From Channallabes apus (lineage: Eukaryota; Chordata; Actinopteri; Siluriformes; Clariidae): a stretch of DNA of 64,000 bases. This document shows, piece by piece, positions 27,573-39,400 of this stretch. The stretch's first letter is position 1. Every line of letters starts with the position of its first letter. A model generated the notes under the pieces. The model made no database searches and was not told where the DNA came from. It worked only from the letters and a program-made list of their open reading frames with translations. The translations under genes were made by a program, and so were the position numbers. The stretch spans positions 12,286,815 through 12,350,814 of the forward strand of contig CM060115.1 of NCBI GenBank assembly GCA_030522415.1, given 5' to 3'.

Positions 27573-28463
27573 GTTAAAATACAGAGTAAGAAATGAGGAA
27601 GCAAAAATGAGATTAATAATAAAGTACATTTATATTTAATTAATATAAAAGAAATAAAATATGTATATATATGTAGAATCTAATCAAAATGATAACCGTT
27701 ATTGTTATTACATTGTGTTTGAGTGAGTTGAAGCAGACGTGGCTGTGGGTGAATCAGGAAAACAGCAGCGCAGCGCACATGACTGACTAACTTGCACCAC
27801 GAACATTGAGGAAAAGAAATCTCCTGTGGCGAGCAAAGGAGCGGTCTGGTTGATTAACTTGGACGCCTGGTTGCTGAGGGAGAAGACTCCACATAGTAAA
27901 AATTCTTATAAAAGCTATTATTATTACTATAAATATAGATGAAATCTGGACATATGTTAAAACAATATTATAACGATTGCTACTGATAAACCTATATTTA
28001 CTAGAATTTTTGTCTGTAAATGTTCAAATACAATGTTAAAAGCCATTTAAACTAAAGAAACGGAACATAACTGCTCACAAACAAGCGGCTGTGAAAACAT
28101 GTGGTAGATCTTAATTTAGAAACGTCTAGAGGCGGAGTAGAGGAAGCACGTGAGGAATCTCATTATTCAACGCCATTGTTGTAGTTTCTACTGCTATGTT
28201 GTAATTCTCTGTGGCGCCATCTAGTGTACCCTATAAAAATTACATGTCATTGTTAAATTCAAAGGGGAAATGCTTTCATAGTTTGGGGAACAGAGGATCC
28301 TGTTACCAACAAATAAATAAACAAATACTAGATAATAAAGAATAAATAAGAATTTATAAAATATATTAAAGATAAATAAATAATAATAATTAAATAATTA
28401 GAAAAATTAAAATAAAATCTTGAATGAATGAATAGAATCATAGATAGATAGAATCATTCCAAA
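27573..28463 (+). other. Rest of the ERV leader
   Basis: AT-rich, no ORF of note. It ends in (ATAG)n/(AATA)n tracts just before the gag start. Confidence 0.6.
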
Positions 28464-31178
28464 ATGGATAAACCAGTAGAAATTATAATTGAACAACACC
28501 ATCTACTAGAGAAAGATATCAGAAAGTATATGAAGAAATGGCATGACAAAACAAAAGGATGTTCAGACCAATGGCCTATTAATGGGTCATTCAACTTGGA
28601 AACATGTACCCAATTAAGACAGAAAATCATAAGCTGGGGAGCAGAAAAGAAGAAAAAAGAAATGGAAGAAAAACTCAAACTCAAGTTAAAAATAATAGAC
28701 TATTTTAAAGAAGAAGGACAGCGTAGACGGAAAAAGCAACAGGAAAAAACTGAACAACAAGTGATGAATATAATATTAAAAAGAGAAAAAGAAATCAAGG
28801 ACACCGAACAGAAAGACAAATGTGAACAAGAAGAACTTACAGAAAGGCAAGATGGACAGGAAAAAACATTTCCGCCATCACCAGAGATGTGCATGAGGCC
28901 ACCGCCCTACAACACTGGGACAATTCCATTTCCCAAATATCCCTGGAGAATAAAGTATATCCTACTATCCCGATGATGGGAGTAACAACAATTGAAGAAG
29001 ATGAATGGACAAATGTAGAATTGCAATTTCATGGAACATTGAATGGAATAGCAAGATCAGCAGATCAGGAATTAAATCTAAATTCTGCTGGTAGAGGAGC
29101 TGGAAGAAGAGCACACTTTCAAAAAGTATCATCAGATTCAAAAAGCATCTCAGAACGACATGCGACCAAAGGATTATCAAGTGAAGAAAGTTCAATCCTC
29201 CCTGCAGACCAATCATGGAGAAACGTTATGGATAAGAATGCTCAAACATATTGGAATGAATATCCTAGTACCAGTTCTCCACGAGGGCAAGGAACCATGA
29301 AACCTCAATGGATCCCACATCCTGGTGAAAAAAACAAGCCTGGAAAAAGAACTACTCATCCGTCGACAAAGTGAACCAAGTACACGACCAAAAAATTCTG
29401 CCAACCTGCGGTCGGAATTTGAAGAAAGAAACGACATCAAAGAAAAAGATAAACCTGTAACCAACCAAGGACAATTAGTCAAACTGGAAGGAGAAGTGAA
29501 AATCACTCCATTAGAAGAAGAGGATCGATCTCTTCAGAAAATCCTTGAAGATTTCAATGGAAAAACTGTCACTGAATTAACAAAACAAATAAACCTAACT
29601 GAGGTACACAGAGAAGCCTTGAAGGAAAGTCAAAGCTTATTAAAAGCTTTAAATGAAATGGCATACAATATGAAGGATATGTCGCAGAGCAATGCAACAC
29701 GAGAGCAGTGTTCTGCTGTAATCGAAGAACCCAATGATGAAGAAATATTAAGAGACCTAAATAGAAAAGAAGAACATTAATAGTATTGAACAACAAACAG
29801 GAAGAGAGAAACGGCTACATGGTCTACGATCACAGAATCAAGACGCAAATATAACAAGCCGCACAGAAGAAAATATGGATGTGGAAGGGGAAAAAGCCAG
29901 CCAAACTATGAGAGTACTGAGAGATAGATCCACACTGAAACAACCAGATCGATACAGCAACAAGACATGTTTTCAACATGAAGAATGCCAAAGGGAAAAA
30001 GAAAGGAGAAGGCAAATAGATGAAGATGAGCCTGCAACCTCCTCATCCCAGTGTCCACTAATAGTAAAAGGAACAGCACTGCACTATGTACCATGGTGTT
30101 TATGGATGTGACTGGTCTCATAGGCAGGCTTCCAGATCTGTGTGAAGGAGCACAAAGATGGATCACCCAATTTAAAGAAAAAACAATGGGCCACCAACTG
30201 GCCCTTGGAGACATCAAGGCCATACTAGGTCAAACCATCGGAAAAAACAAAACCACCGAGGTTCTTCAAGAAGCTGGAATGCCGCCTGAGGCTGAAGATG
30301 CCAGATATGATCATTTCCCATTGGGACCCAACAGAAACAATATCTGGGAAGCTCTAAGGAAAATGTATCCCACAAAAATGGATCCAGGACGGTTGGAAAC
30401 TATCAAACTGGCTGAAGAAGAAAATGTAGTCAAGTTCATACAAAACTTCCAAGATGCCTGGAGAGATGAAACTGGTGGTCATTGGGATGAAAATGATACA
30501 AGTAGGGGCTTGTTCAGGATGATGTTAAAGAAAACTTTGCCACTCTCAGTACAGGAAAAGTTGGATGGAGTGATTGGCCTCAACACCATGGCCTGGAAAA
30601 CATTTCAAGCCCACATAATCCATTTCGTCAATCAATATCGAAAGGCAAAATTAGAAGCAAAAGAAATGTCCACTAATTTGATGACACAACTGTGTAAATC
30701 ACAACTGGGTGAAATTGTAAGAAACAAACAAGAAGAAAAAGAAAAGAAGAAGGAGAAGGAAGCCGCTGCCAAACAAGCTGCACTTATGGTGAATCCACAA
30801 TCACCTTATCCTCAAAATCCTCCGAGACAAACGTATACACCAGGACATCGAATGACAAGACCACCCCAATATGGCAGAGGCCGAGGAAGAGGATGTTGGG
30901 CTTGTGGTGATTTACGCCACATTAGAAGAGACTGTCCCCATGTCAGTTTCCTGTGGAGAGACAGAGTGGAAAGATCTGAACAGCAAGGACAAACATTAGG
31001 ACCCCGAGGACCTCAAGGACCACAGTCAGACCAAAATTCGCCAGCTACACAACAATCTGGCTGGTCAGACACATGGAGGGGACAAAACCAACCAAACCAA
31101 AGACACGATCAACCACCTCCACCAAGTCAAAGTGGACAATGGGGGGGCCCCTCTGAAGGCCAAAACCCTAACTACTGA
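28464..31178 (+). pseudogene. gag: ERV gag, interrupted
   Basis: It starts at ATG 28,464 in an aaaATGG context. The first 170 residues are lysine- and glutamate-rich, with a probable coiled coil (about 68-120) and a PPPY late-domain motif at residues 146-149. The reading then passes to another frame (about 28,889-29,374), back (29,325-29,780) and, after a gap with stops, to the long 30,051-31,178 stretch. That last stretch carries the capsid-like region and a single CCHC zinc knuckle CWACGDLRHIRRDC (C at 30,894) after a GRGRGR motif, so nucleocapsid is near its C terminus. It ends at TGA 31,176-31,178, with pro following in the same frame. Breaks are described but not resolved. Confidence 0.85.
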
Positions 31179-31590
31179 AGATGCCCAGAGGAGCCTAATA
31201 AGGGGGAGCTTATGCAGTTTGTCACCACATTATATCCAGCTCAAGAACCTACGGTGACAGTGAAAATAGGACAATGTCTAGAAGCACCGTTTATGATTGA
31301 CACCGGAGCGACATACTCAAGCATTGGACAAGCAGGCTCTAGACTCCCCCTTACCCGTAAAGCAATACAAACAGTGGGCTTCTCGGGAAAAACTCAGACT
31401 TTACGGTTTACCGAGCCTCAAGAACTAACATTGGATGGGGTAACTATCCATGCTCCACTACTTTATTCCCCGCATGCACCTACAGTATGAACCTCTTGGG
31501 AAGAGACACATTATGTAAACTAGGAGCAAAAATACACTGTGGACCAACAGGACTCTGGGTTACCTTTCCAGAAACCCTAGCAACATAATG
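31179..31590 (+). pseudogene. pro: ERV protease region
   Basis: It continues in the gag frame after the UGA. The retropepsin active site DTGAT has its D codon at 31,299-31,301. A frame change at about 31,487 separates this from the conserved LLGRDTL segment. A stop follows near 31,585 in the new frame. Confidence 0.85.
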
Positions 31591-31599
31591 TCTACTCAT

Positions 31600-32190
31600 C
31601 CATAATCCAGATACAACACCTAAAGAAGTTAATGTGGTATATTGGTTAGAATACAACCTACCATCTGGTCACTGGAACACTTATCAAGAATGGAAACCAT
31701 GGATTACTCATTTACGACCAGATTGTCGTGAAATAGACTTACCACTACATTGCACCATAAAGTATGACTCAAACCATGATGAAGAATTTGCCACATTGTG
31801 GGAAGACTTGATAGAAGGCAGTGAAATGGACATGAAAACCATGGAAATCATAATCGGCCCACAAGGAGTGGCAGCTATTGCACAACTGCCCGAAAAAGTT
31901 CAAGATTGGTACCAAGTTGAACATGCGGTACCGCATGTCTCTCTGATGATTGCGGAAAATTTTGAACAAAAAGACCTAGGTAAGATGGTTAAGGAAGCCA
32001 AACAAATAAGCAAAAGGGAACCAACTTTGAATCCATACATACATCTATCACCTGATAGGAAATTCATGTATATATCACAAGAAAACATAGGCAGTGTTGT
32101 TGCCACACATGTAGATATAGAATTACATGATAAAGATACGGCAATTGTACAAATGTCAGTTATTGAAGATGAAGAAAGGGAACTAGAGGA
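31600..32190 (+). CDS. ERV domain between protease and RT, possible 2H-phosphoesterase-like fold
   Basis: About 190 residues open in one frame (31,634-32,494 also includes the RT start). It has two HxT/S motifs: LHCTIKYD with H codon 31,748-31,750, and VPHVSLMI with H codon 31,934-31,936, each followed by hydrophobic residues. The family of 2H phosphoesterases uses two such motifs, including enzymes in some RNA viruses that cut 2-5A. The spacing of 62 residues is at or below the usual range. No dUTPase motifs were seen. I recall similar segments in other fish ERV pol proteins, so it is probably a family trait. The function is inference. Confidence 0.45.
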
Positions 32191-33045
32191 AAGGATACTT
32201 CAAGAAGTTCCAGAAATATTATGCTCTAAACATCATACAGATGTAGGACTAGTCAAATCAGCGGGTTTAGTAAAAGTCCAAGTTAAACCTAATGCCCGGC
32301 TCCCATATGTAAAACAGTATCCTCTGTCATCCGAAGCAATTGAAGGCATCAGACCCACAATCACAGGACTGGTGAAAGCTGGAGTGCTTATTCCCACTTC
32401 AAGTCCTTGTAATACTCCTATTTTTCCGCTACAAAAGGAAAACTCTAAAAAAAATGGAGATTGGTTCCTGACCTCAGAGCCATTAACAATATAGTAATTG
32501 CAGACACTCCTATAGTTCCTAATCCACACACAATATTGTCCAATATTCCAGAGGGGACTAAGTGGTACTCAGTTATCGATTTATGTTCCGCTTTTTTCAG
32601 CATTCCTCTGCATCCCGACTCTCAGTACTTGTTCGCCTTTACTTACGAAGGTCAACAATATACGTACCAATCTTTAGCACAAGGATATGTGGAAGTCTCC
32701 TTCCCTCTTTAACCAGGTGTTAGCGCGTGACTTGGCTACGCTCTCGATACCAAGCCGTCTGTTAATATACGTTGATGACATTTTAATTTGCAGTCCAACA
32801 AAAGAACAATGTCAAAGGGACACAGTGAAAGTGTTGACTATGCTGGCAGAAAATGGACATAAGGTAAGCAAAGATAAAATACAGTTCTGTAAGCAGACTT
32901 ATATATTTAGGGCGAGTGTTAGAAGGAACCAATAAAAAGATTTCACCTACCCATATTGAGGTCATTTTAAAAGCTCCTCAGCCCCAGACAGTAAAACAAA
33001 TGCTATCATTCTTAGGAATGGCAGGGTTTAGTCGGCCCTGGATAT
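32190..33045 (+). pseudogene. pol: ERV reverse transcriptase, interrupted
   Basis: RT begins around the LVKSAGLVKVQ segment (32,250). Motifs include the 'TSSPCNTPIFPLQK' fingers region, a VPDLRAIN segment, SVIDLCSAFFSIPL (first catalytic D), and the YVDD box at 32,768-32,779. The frame changes near an A8 run at about 32,447-32,454, near 32,690, and again near 32,910 and 33,040. The thumb/connection part continues at 33,046. Confidence 0.88.
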
Positions 33046-34145
33046 GTGAATTTTGCGTCCCAAGTGCAACCTTTAAGAGATCTGATTAAAACTGTTGTTC
33101 GAACCAAACCCAACTCGCCACTCATCTGGACACCTGAAGCATTAGCTTTGTTTAATTGTATTAAGACGTCGTTAGCTTCAGCACCTGCTCTAGCTAGTCC
33201 CGATTATACCAAACCATTTCAGTTATACGTTTCAGAACGACAAGGATTTGCCTCTGCCGTACTAACCCAAACGCAGCATGGAATGGGCAAGCAACCCATA
33301 GCGTATTATAGTACTGCTCTCGACAACATTGAAAAAGGGATGCCCCCATGTTACAGAGGTCTTGCAGCAGCTGCATTTGCTTATAAAAAAGCATCAAGCA
33401 TCACTATGGGACATCCAACCACTCTGTATACTACGCATGCAATACATGCATTATTAACTAGCCAAATGTTTGTGATAACTAATGCACGTTGTTCTGCGTA
33501 TGACGTCATCTTATCAGCATCCGAACTAACCATTGAACGATGTAAAACCGTGAACCCGGCTAACTTAATAGTATTACCAATAGATGGAACTCCTCATGAT
33601 TGCTCAGAGGAGTCAAACAAATTTGTTAAAGCCCGACCGGACTTAGAAAACCAACCGCTAAAAGATTCAGAGCAGGTATTCTTTGTAGACGGATCGTGTT
33701 TCCGAGACCAATGCGAAAATAAAGCTGGATACGCTATAGTGTCGCCATCCATAGATAATAACACGTATCATGTTGTTTCCTCTACCTTCATCCCTCAGCC
33801 ATGTTCTGCCCAACTGGCGGAAATTAAAGCGTTAACAGCTGCCTGTAACCTTGGCGCTGGAAAAATGTATACTATATATACTGATTCATCATATGGGTAT
33901 GGGGTAATTCATATTTTTGGAACAATATGGGCACAGAGAGGATTTTTGCGAACTGACGGATCGCCAATTTCTCATGGACAAGCAATATCTGACCTCTTGC
34001 ATGCTATGACACTACCATCAAAATTAGCTGTTGGTTAGCTGTTGTAAAATGCCGTGCTCATAAGTCAGATGGATCGTTCATTTCACAAGGCAATGCCGCA
34101 GCAGATGAAGCTGCAAAGAAAGCAGCCCTGGGATCTGCTTCTACT
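33046..34145 (+). pseudogene. pol: ERV RT connection and RNase H
   Basis: 330 residues are open in one frame to 34,038. RNase H catalytic residues are visible in VDGSC (D), AEIKAL (E) and TDSSYG (D). A frame change near 34,038 precedes the last acidic segment ([13 protein letters not shown]). Confidence 0.88.
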
Positions 34146-35482
34146 TGCGTCATGATCCCGGTAGTTACGGGAGACATAGAACCTGTTGATACTGAATTAA
34201 CTTTAAAACACATTGCAGAAATGCAAAGCTCAGCCCCTGCTTATGAAAAAGCTATTTGGACAAGGCGCAGAGCAAAACTTGATCAAGATACTAACATCTG
34301 GCGTAGTTGCGAAGGGCTTTTTGTAGCACCTGCGTCATACCTCCCCATGTTAATAAAGTCCGCCCATGGAATTGATCATTGCGCCAGGGGGGAAATCCTA
34401 CGTTCAATCCGCTCAGAATGGTGGTCACCTTATCTTGCCAGCCAAATCGATAACTATTTATCAGCATGTGAAATTTGTGGTCAATATAACATAAGAAAAG
34501 CATCAACAACTCCACTAGGACATATTCCTCAACCCATGGGCCCCTTTAGACACTTAATAATGGATTTTGTAGATATGATAGATCGCAAAGGAGGGAAAAG
34601 ATACATTTTAGTCGTGGAAGACCGATTTAGTCGATGGGTAGAAGCTACTCCTACTGCTAAAGCAGATGCAAAAACTGTAGCAAAATTCCTAGTTAGAGAA
34701 ATAATTCCACGATTTGGGATTCCAGATATATTAAGTTCGGATAATGGATCCCACTTTGTAAATGACGTTATAAAATCCGTCACTGAGGCTTTATGCATAA
34801 CACACAAATTAGGATGTGTTTATCATCCACAATCACAAGGGATGGTAGAACGCGCCAATGGAGTATTAAAGACTAAAATTGCCAAGATCTGTGCGAGTTC
34901 TAAATTATCTTGGATGGACGCATTGCCCCTAGCACTAATGAAGATGCGATCTCAAACGATCGCATGACTCACTTAACTCCACACGAAATGCTCACTGGAA
35001 GACCAATGTCTGTTCCCCGCATTCGCACACCATATGATGGACCTGCTCTTGAACAACTTGAAAATGAAATGGAGAGTTACGTCAAACATTTAACGGATAT
35101 TCATAAAGTTATATTTTCACAGACTAACGAAGCAACCCATGGAGGAACAATTAACAAGAAAGGACTGCAATCAGCAAATATAGGGGACTGGGTGTATATC
35201 AAAGTATTTAGACGAAAACACTGGGCACAAGGCCGCAGAGAAGGACCATACAAGGTGGTGCTTGCCACTCCAACAGCCATCAAGGTAGAAGGTAAAGAAC
35301 ACTGGTATCACTTAAATCACTGTTGCAAGGCTAAAGTTCCGAAAGACATTGAGACACCACCAAAGGACATAGAACTCTCTTCGACAGAACAACATTTCGA
35401 CAGTAATCATTTCAACGATGATAGTGAAAATGAAGAACATGGTCCAGCATACCGTACCCGAGCACGAGTAAAAGCTATATAA
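34146..35482 (+). pseudogene. pol: ERV integrase
   Basis: It contains an HHCC zinc domain (HGIDHC ... CEICG) and the DDE core in [14 protein letters not shown] and VERANG. A frame change near 34,940 leads into the C-terminal part 34,910-35,482. That part holds a WVYIKVF segment and a GPYKVVL motif with a TPTAIKV stretch, the GPY/F module of gamma-like integrases. Stop at 35,480-35,482. Confidence 0.9.
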
Positions 35483-35484
35483 CC

Positions 35485-35830
35485 AGCAGCTGAAAGAATG
35501 AAAACCCTACGAGATGAACACGTAAAAAATACAATTGACACCCATAGAACATGGACACCATGATTCTTCTCAGCCGACTGGAAGGCATACTTAACTAGAA
35601 TAGGCACCATGATAGGAGCAGTCCTGTTAGCCACTTTACTAATAATCTGTTGTGTTATACCCCTAATAAGAGGAATAATCAGTAAAATCAGAAATAATTT
35701 ACTAGGACAATATGTAATGCTAATACGTGAAACTGAAGCACCTGAACCAACTGTTGAACATAGCTATGAAACAATACCTACTGTGAGAGCTAGCTTAGTC
35801 ATGGAAATTGAAGAAGACAGTACTTTATAA
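35485..35830 (+). pseudogene. env: ERV env remnant: TM anchor and cytoplasmic tail
   Basis: After pol, a short open stretch with one stop (near 35,560) leads into a tryptophan-containing juxtamembrane segment and a ~23-residue hydrophobic span from 35,609 (IGAVLLATLLIICCVIPLI), then basic residues and an acidic tail ending at 35,830. This is what is expected of the C-terminal end of a retroviral transmembrane subunit. Surface subunit, cleavage site and fusion peptide are absent at this location, so env is largely deleted. Confidence 0.6.
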
Positions 35831-36047
35831 ATGTTAAAACAAATGCAGGCATGTAAATATGTAAATGCAATCCAGAATTCATATATGCAAAGTATATAAC
35901 AAATCTAACATTATGAATATTATAAAATCAAGACTAACAAAATATAGAATATATATAATGATGATAATTGCTATTAAACGTTGATTTACTGCATTATTAT
36001 GTATCAGTATGTATGTAGTTTAGTGTGTGCAGGATCAAGACATTACT

Positions 36048-36755
36048 ATGGCGACAGGAGGCAGAGACCACCATCTCACTGTTGACATGTTCATACATGA
36101 ACTGATCCATAAAGAATGCCAAAAAGAGGGAGGTGGCACAATATGCTACGTCTGTCAGCAAGCAAGTCTTCACCACTCTGACACAAGCCTTGCACCTTGG
36201 GTAGGACAGTACATTCCGAATCTTAGCCTTACAGATCTGAAACAGTGGACTACTGTACATGAGCTTCGTCGTCCTGCTAAACTCCTACTTGACTTTTCAA
36301 ATCTAATATTGAATCGAGACACGTGGATACGAGACAAAACTGAAACAAAATACTTTGCAAATACCACTCCTGAACTGTGTATTACTACAACTCAGTGGTA
36401 CTGCTTGCGAACATTGTCTGTCTCTGAGTGTTATGAGACAGAAAATTATCAAGGATACGTAATCTCAGAAGACATTCTTCAATGCCGAACTTTTAACGTT
36501 GTCTCTTTCTCAATCAACGATTTTGAGCTATGGAACTCTAATCCAAAGCAACAAGCCTGGTTAGCGAGTCTGCCAACAACCTCCCCAAATAGGACATTCT
36601 CACAAAATAATTCAAATCTGTACTATACCAATAAAAACAAAACGGACTATGGATGCATAAGAAACCTTTGGTCAACGAACGTAAGCAATTTGTCAATATC
36701 ATTACCAACATGGATACGTAGACACTATCGTTACCGACAACTTCGAAAACCATGA
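36048..36755 (+). CDS. ERV 3' ORF, ~235 residues, unknown, glycosylation sequons
   Basis: ATG at 36,048 in an 'attactATGG' context; open to 36,755. It has cysteine pairs (ICYVCQQ near residues 35-41), several N-x-S/T sites (NTT, NRT, NNS, NKT, NVS, NLS) and a basic C terminus (RRHYRYRQLRK). There is no signal peptide or membrane span. The sequons suggest a displaced piece of env surface subunit; alternatively it is an accessory protein like those 3' of env in complex retroviruses. It is one of the few intact frames in the element. Confidence 0.4.
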   Translation: MATGGRDHHLTVDMFIHELIHKECQKEGGGTICYVCQQASLHHSDTSLAPWVGQYIPNLSLTDLKQWTTVHELRRPAKLLLDFSNLILNRDTWIRDKTETKYFANTTPELCITTTQWYCLRTLSVSECYETENYQGYVISEDILQCRTFNVVSFSINDFELWNSNPKQQAWLASLPTTSPNRTFSQNNSNLYYTNKNKTDYGCIRNLWSTNVSNLSISLPTWIRRHYRYRQLRKP

Positions 36756-37280
36756 ACTCCTGGTCCATAAACAAATAGAAAAAATGTGATTCATTGTAAT
36801 TTCTATGTTAATACTTTAATTAAGTTTGATATATTGTATTAATGATTTCAATTTATAGTTATGTTTTTGATTTTTGTCTTAATGTTTTGTTTATGATTTT
36901 TGTGTTCATTTTTATGATCCATAGATCATTACTGCCTCATTGCTGTCGAGTCCTCTGACCAGATGCTAATGCATTGTCGAGTGATAAAACACTGGCAGGG
37001 TAGGAATTTTCCCTCAAAATTGGACCATGAGGGTTTTTCGCCTACCCCTGAGCAGAGAACCTAAGATTAGCTATAATCTCTCCTGATTACAAGGTAGTGA
37101 CCACAAGGTCAATCCGAGAAAGGGATAGAAAATAGCAATTGTTTAAAGGTTCAAGAAATATGTCATTTAATGTTTTATATGACTGTTCGCAAATGTGTGT
37201 ATAATCCATACTTGCTCCTCCTTAAGTATAAGATAAGCGGGACTGTGGAAATTTGAGTAAAGCCATATTTATGGCTTTCA
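36756..37280 (+). other. ERV 3' untranslated region
   Basis: AT-rich, no ORF recognised. Confidence 0.6.
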
Positions 37281-37288
37281 GGGGGGAC
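37279..37288 (+). promoter_or_regulatory. Polypurine tract of the ERV
   Basis: 'caggggggac' directly precedes the 3' LTR; plus-strand primer site. Confidence 0.8.
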
Positions 37289-39026
37289 TGTGGAAAAATT
37301 TTATTGAATTATAATTGTAGTCAAGTGTAAGGTACCAAATACCCAGAAGGCCTCTGTCTAAGAGGCCTTGATCCAACTCGCTACGAAAACAGAAAAGTCG
37401 CCTGCACGACAAATTGAGGAAGTGAGAAAACACGCAGGCAGGAGGCAAGGGATAGGTAACAGACAAGAAAACTAAAGAAAAAACAATATCAATAATATTT
37501 ACTAACATTTTATCATTATGTACTAATAATATCTACTCATAATATCTACATGGTTAATGATAATGTTTGTTTTAATGATAATTAAAGAAAAAAGTATGCA
37601 AAGTGTGACCCAAGAACAACCCGTACACACAGAGTGCAAGAAATTAAGGAACTTTATTGGAGGAAAAAATACAGAAAATGCAAGCATCGATAAAAATTAT
37701 AAAAATAAACTTTCGGTTCTGCTTTAATTGGGACACAAAGTGAAAAAGCCAGACTTCTGCTTTTAAGAAGCAGAAAAACAGCATAAATCATATTTGTTAT
37801 AAAGAAAAAATCTAATTAATCAGTAATTTTCAGCAATATCATCCTCAGAGGTAGGCCCCTCAGAGTTCTAACCAGATGCAAATTGTGGTGGTTCGGTTTG
37901 AGTAGGGGAAGGTGTAGCCACCTGCTCCCAGAAGGAATCTCAGATGAGAGGATGAGGAGAAGAACGCTGCCTGCGAGCTAGAATTAAACAAAATTAAAGA
38001 GAATTTAGTAAACATGGGTTTAGTAAATCTGGGGAAAAATGCACTCTGCACATATTAAAAGAAACATTACATTATTTACAGTATTGATTTTAGTAGTATA
38101 GGATCTAAGAACTAGCAATATAAATAATCATACCAATAATCAGATTAATGTGATTGTCTTAAACTAACCATAGTATAGGAATAGCAGTAGGTAAATGAAA
38201 AATAAATATTAACAAACCTAATCAATGAACTGATTTAAGCTGATTTAATTAATCTTTAATCTTAATATCTATCCTATAATAATTAAGTAAATTAAACAAA
38301 AGTATACTAATTGATATATATGTTCAAAATCATTAAAATAATCATTTAGTTATATAAAGAGGTTTAATATTTAATCAAAATGAATAACCTGAATATATTA
38401 AAGTACTAATAGATAAATAATCTCTATACAAGTAAATAAAGTAAATACATAATGGACAGTTAAAGACAAATTAGATAAAATTAACTATGGTAAGAATAAC
38501 CAAAATATAACACTTACACATCTTGATGAGGAAGATTTTGAAAGATTGCGGCTTCCACAAAAACCCAAGTTACCAACGGTGGTCAATGGTCTGGTCAAGA
38601 AAAAAAGGAATAAACCAAACTTTCTCCAAAAAAGGAGAACGTAAGACCGTCTAACGTCTTAGGCCTGCCCAGACATGAATAAATATGAGATGAGAGGAAA
38701 AATTATGCAATTGGGAGGTGCCACATCAATCTGATCAGAATAGAATTAGCTCACATCTCATGAATATTAAAAAGGTTTCGTGACTTAAGAAGGAGCAAAC
38801 AATGATGTAATTGTTAAGTGAAGGTATATAAACCCTGTAAAATTAAGGAAGTGAGAGAGGAAAGGAGAGAAATCTTGCAGTTTTTATCTGTTCGTCTTTT
38901 GTCTGGCTAGTCCAGTGCCGTCCATTTACTTTTGGTTGCAATAAACTCTTTTGCTATTTCAGTACTTGAGTAGTTATTGATTTTGTTTGGAAAATTTACA
39001 TAGTTCACAACAAATTTGCCACGACA
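37289..39026 (+). repeat. ERV 3' LTR
   Basis: 1,738 bp, same start and end as the 5' LTR; followed by the CAGG duplication and Gypsy integrase. Confidence 0.93.
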
Positions 39027-39400
39027 CAGGTGCACGGCTTTAGAGAAACAGTCGATGATGGTCATGATGGTGGTTTTCCCTCCGGAATCCAGCAGGCCCG
39101 TGATGAAATCAACGGCAATGTGCGACCAGGGCCGACGAGGGACGGGGAGGGATGGAATTCCCCCGAAGGTGGTTGGTTAGTAGTTTCAGCCCTGGCGCAC
39201 ACTGGGCACGCCTGAACGAACTCATTGATGTCCTGGGCCATGGATGGCCACCAGAAGGCACGTCGGATGAAACGGATAGAGCGTTCACTGCCTGGGTGTC
39301 CGGCAATAGGCGAGGTGTGGCCCCACTGTATAACCTCCCTTCTCATAGTGGGGGGCACATAGAGATGTCCAGGCGACGCACCTGCCGGTTTGTTTTCTAC
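39027..39400 (-). pseudogene. Gypsy integrase N-terminal zinc domain and start of the core
   Basis: The minus strand shows [34 protein letters not shown] (HHCC zinc domain), then [14 protein letters not shown] with the first catalytic D. The ERV interrupts right after the FSKAVH segment. Confidence 0.9.

Larger units (their letters stand above)
23960..39026 (+). mobile_element. Endogenous retrovirus, gamma/epsilon-like, 15,067 bp
   Basis: Two 1,738-bp LTRs bound 11.6 kb of internal sequence, with a 4-bp target duplication CAGG (23,956-23,959; 39,027-39,030). The 4-bp duplication, the gag-pro in-frame UGA, one CCHC zinc knuckle and a GPY-type integrase end point to the gamma/epsilon side of retroviruses. 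The large size comes from long LTRs, a 2.77-kb leader and extra ORFs at both ends. env is reduced to a C-terminal anchor. gag-pol contains several frame changes, so this copy as sequenced cannot make its full proteins. It lies within the Gypsy integrase. Confidence 0.93.
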
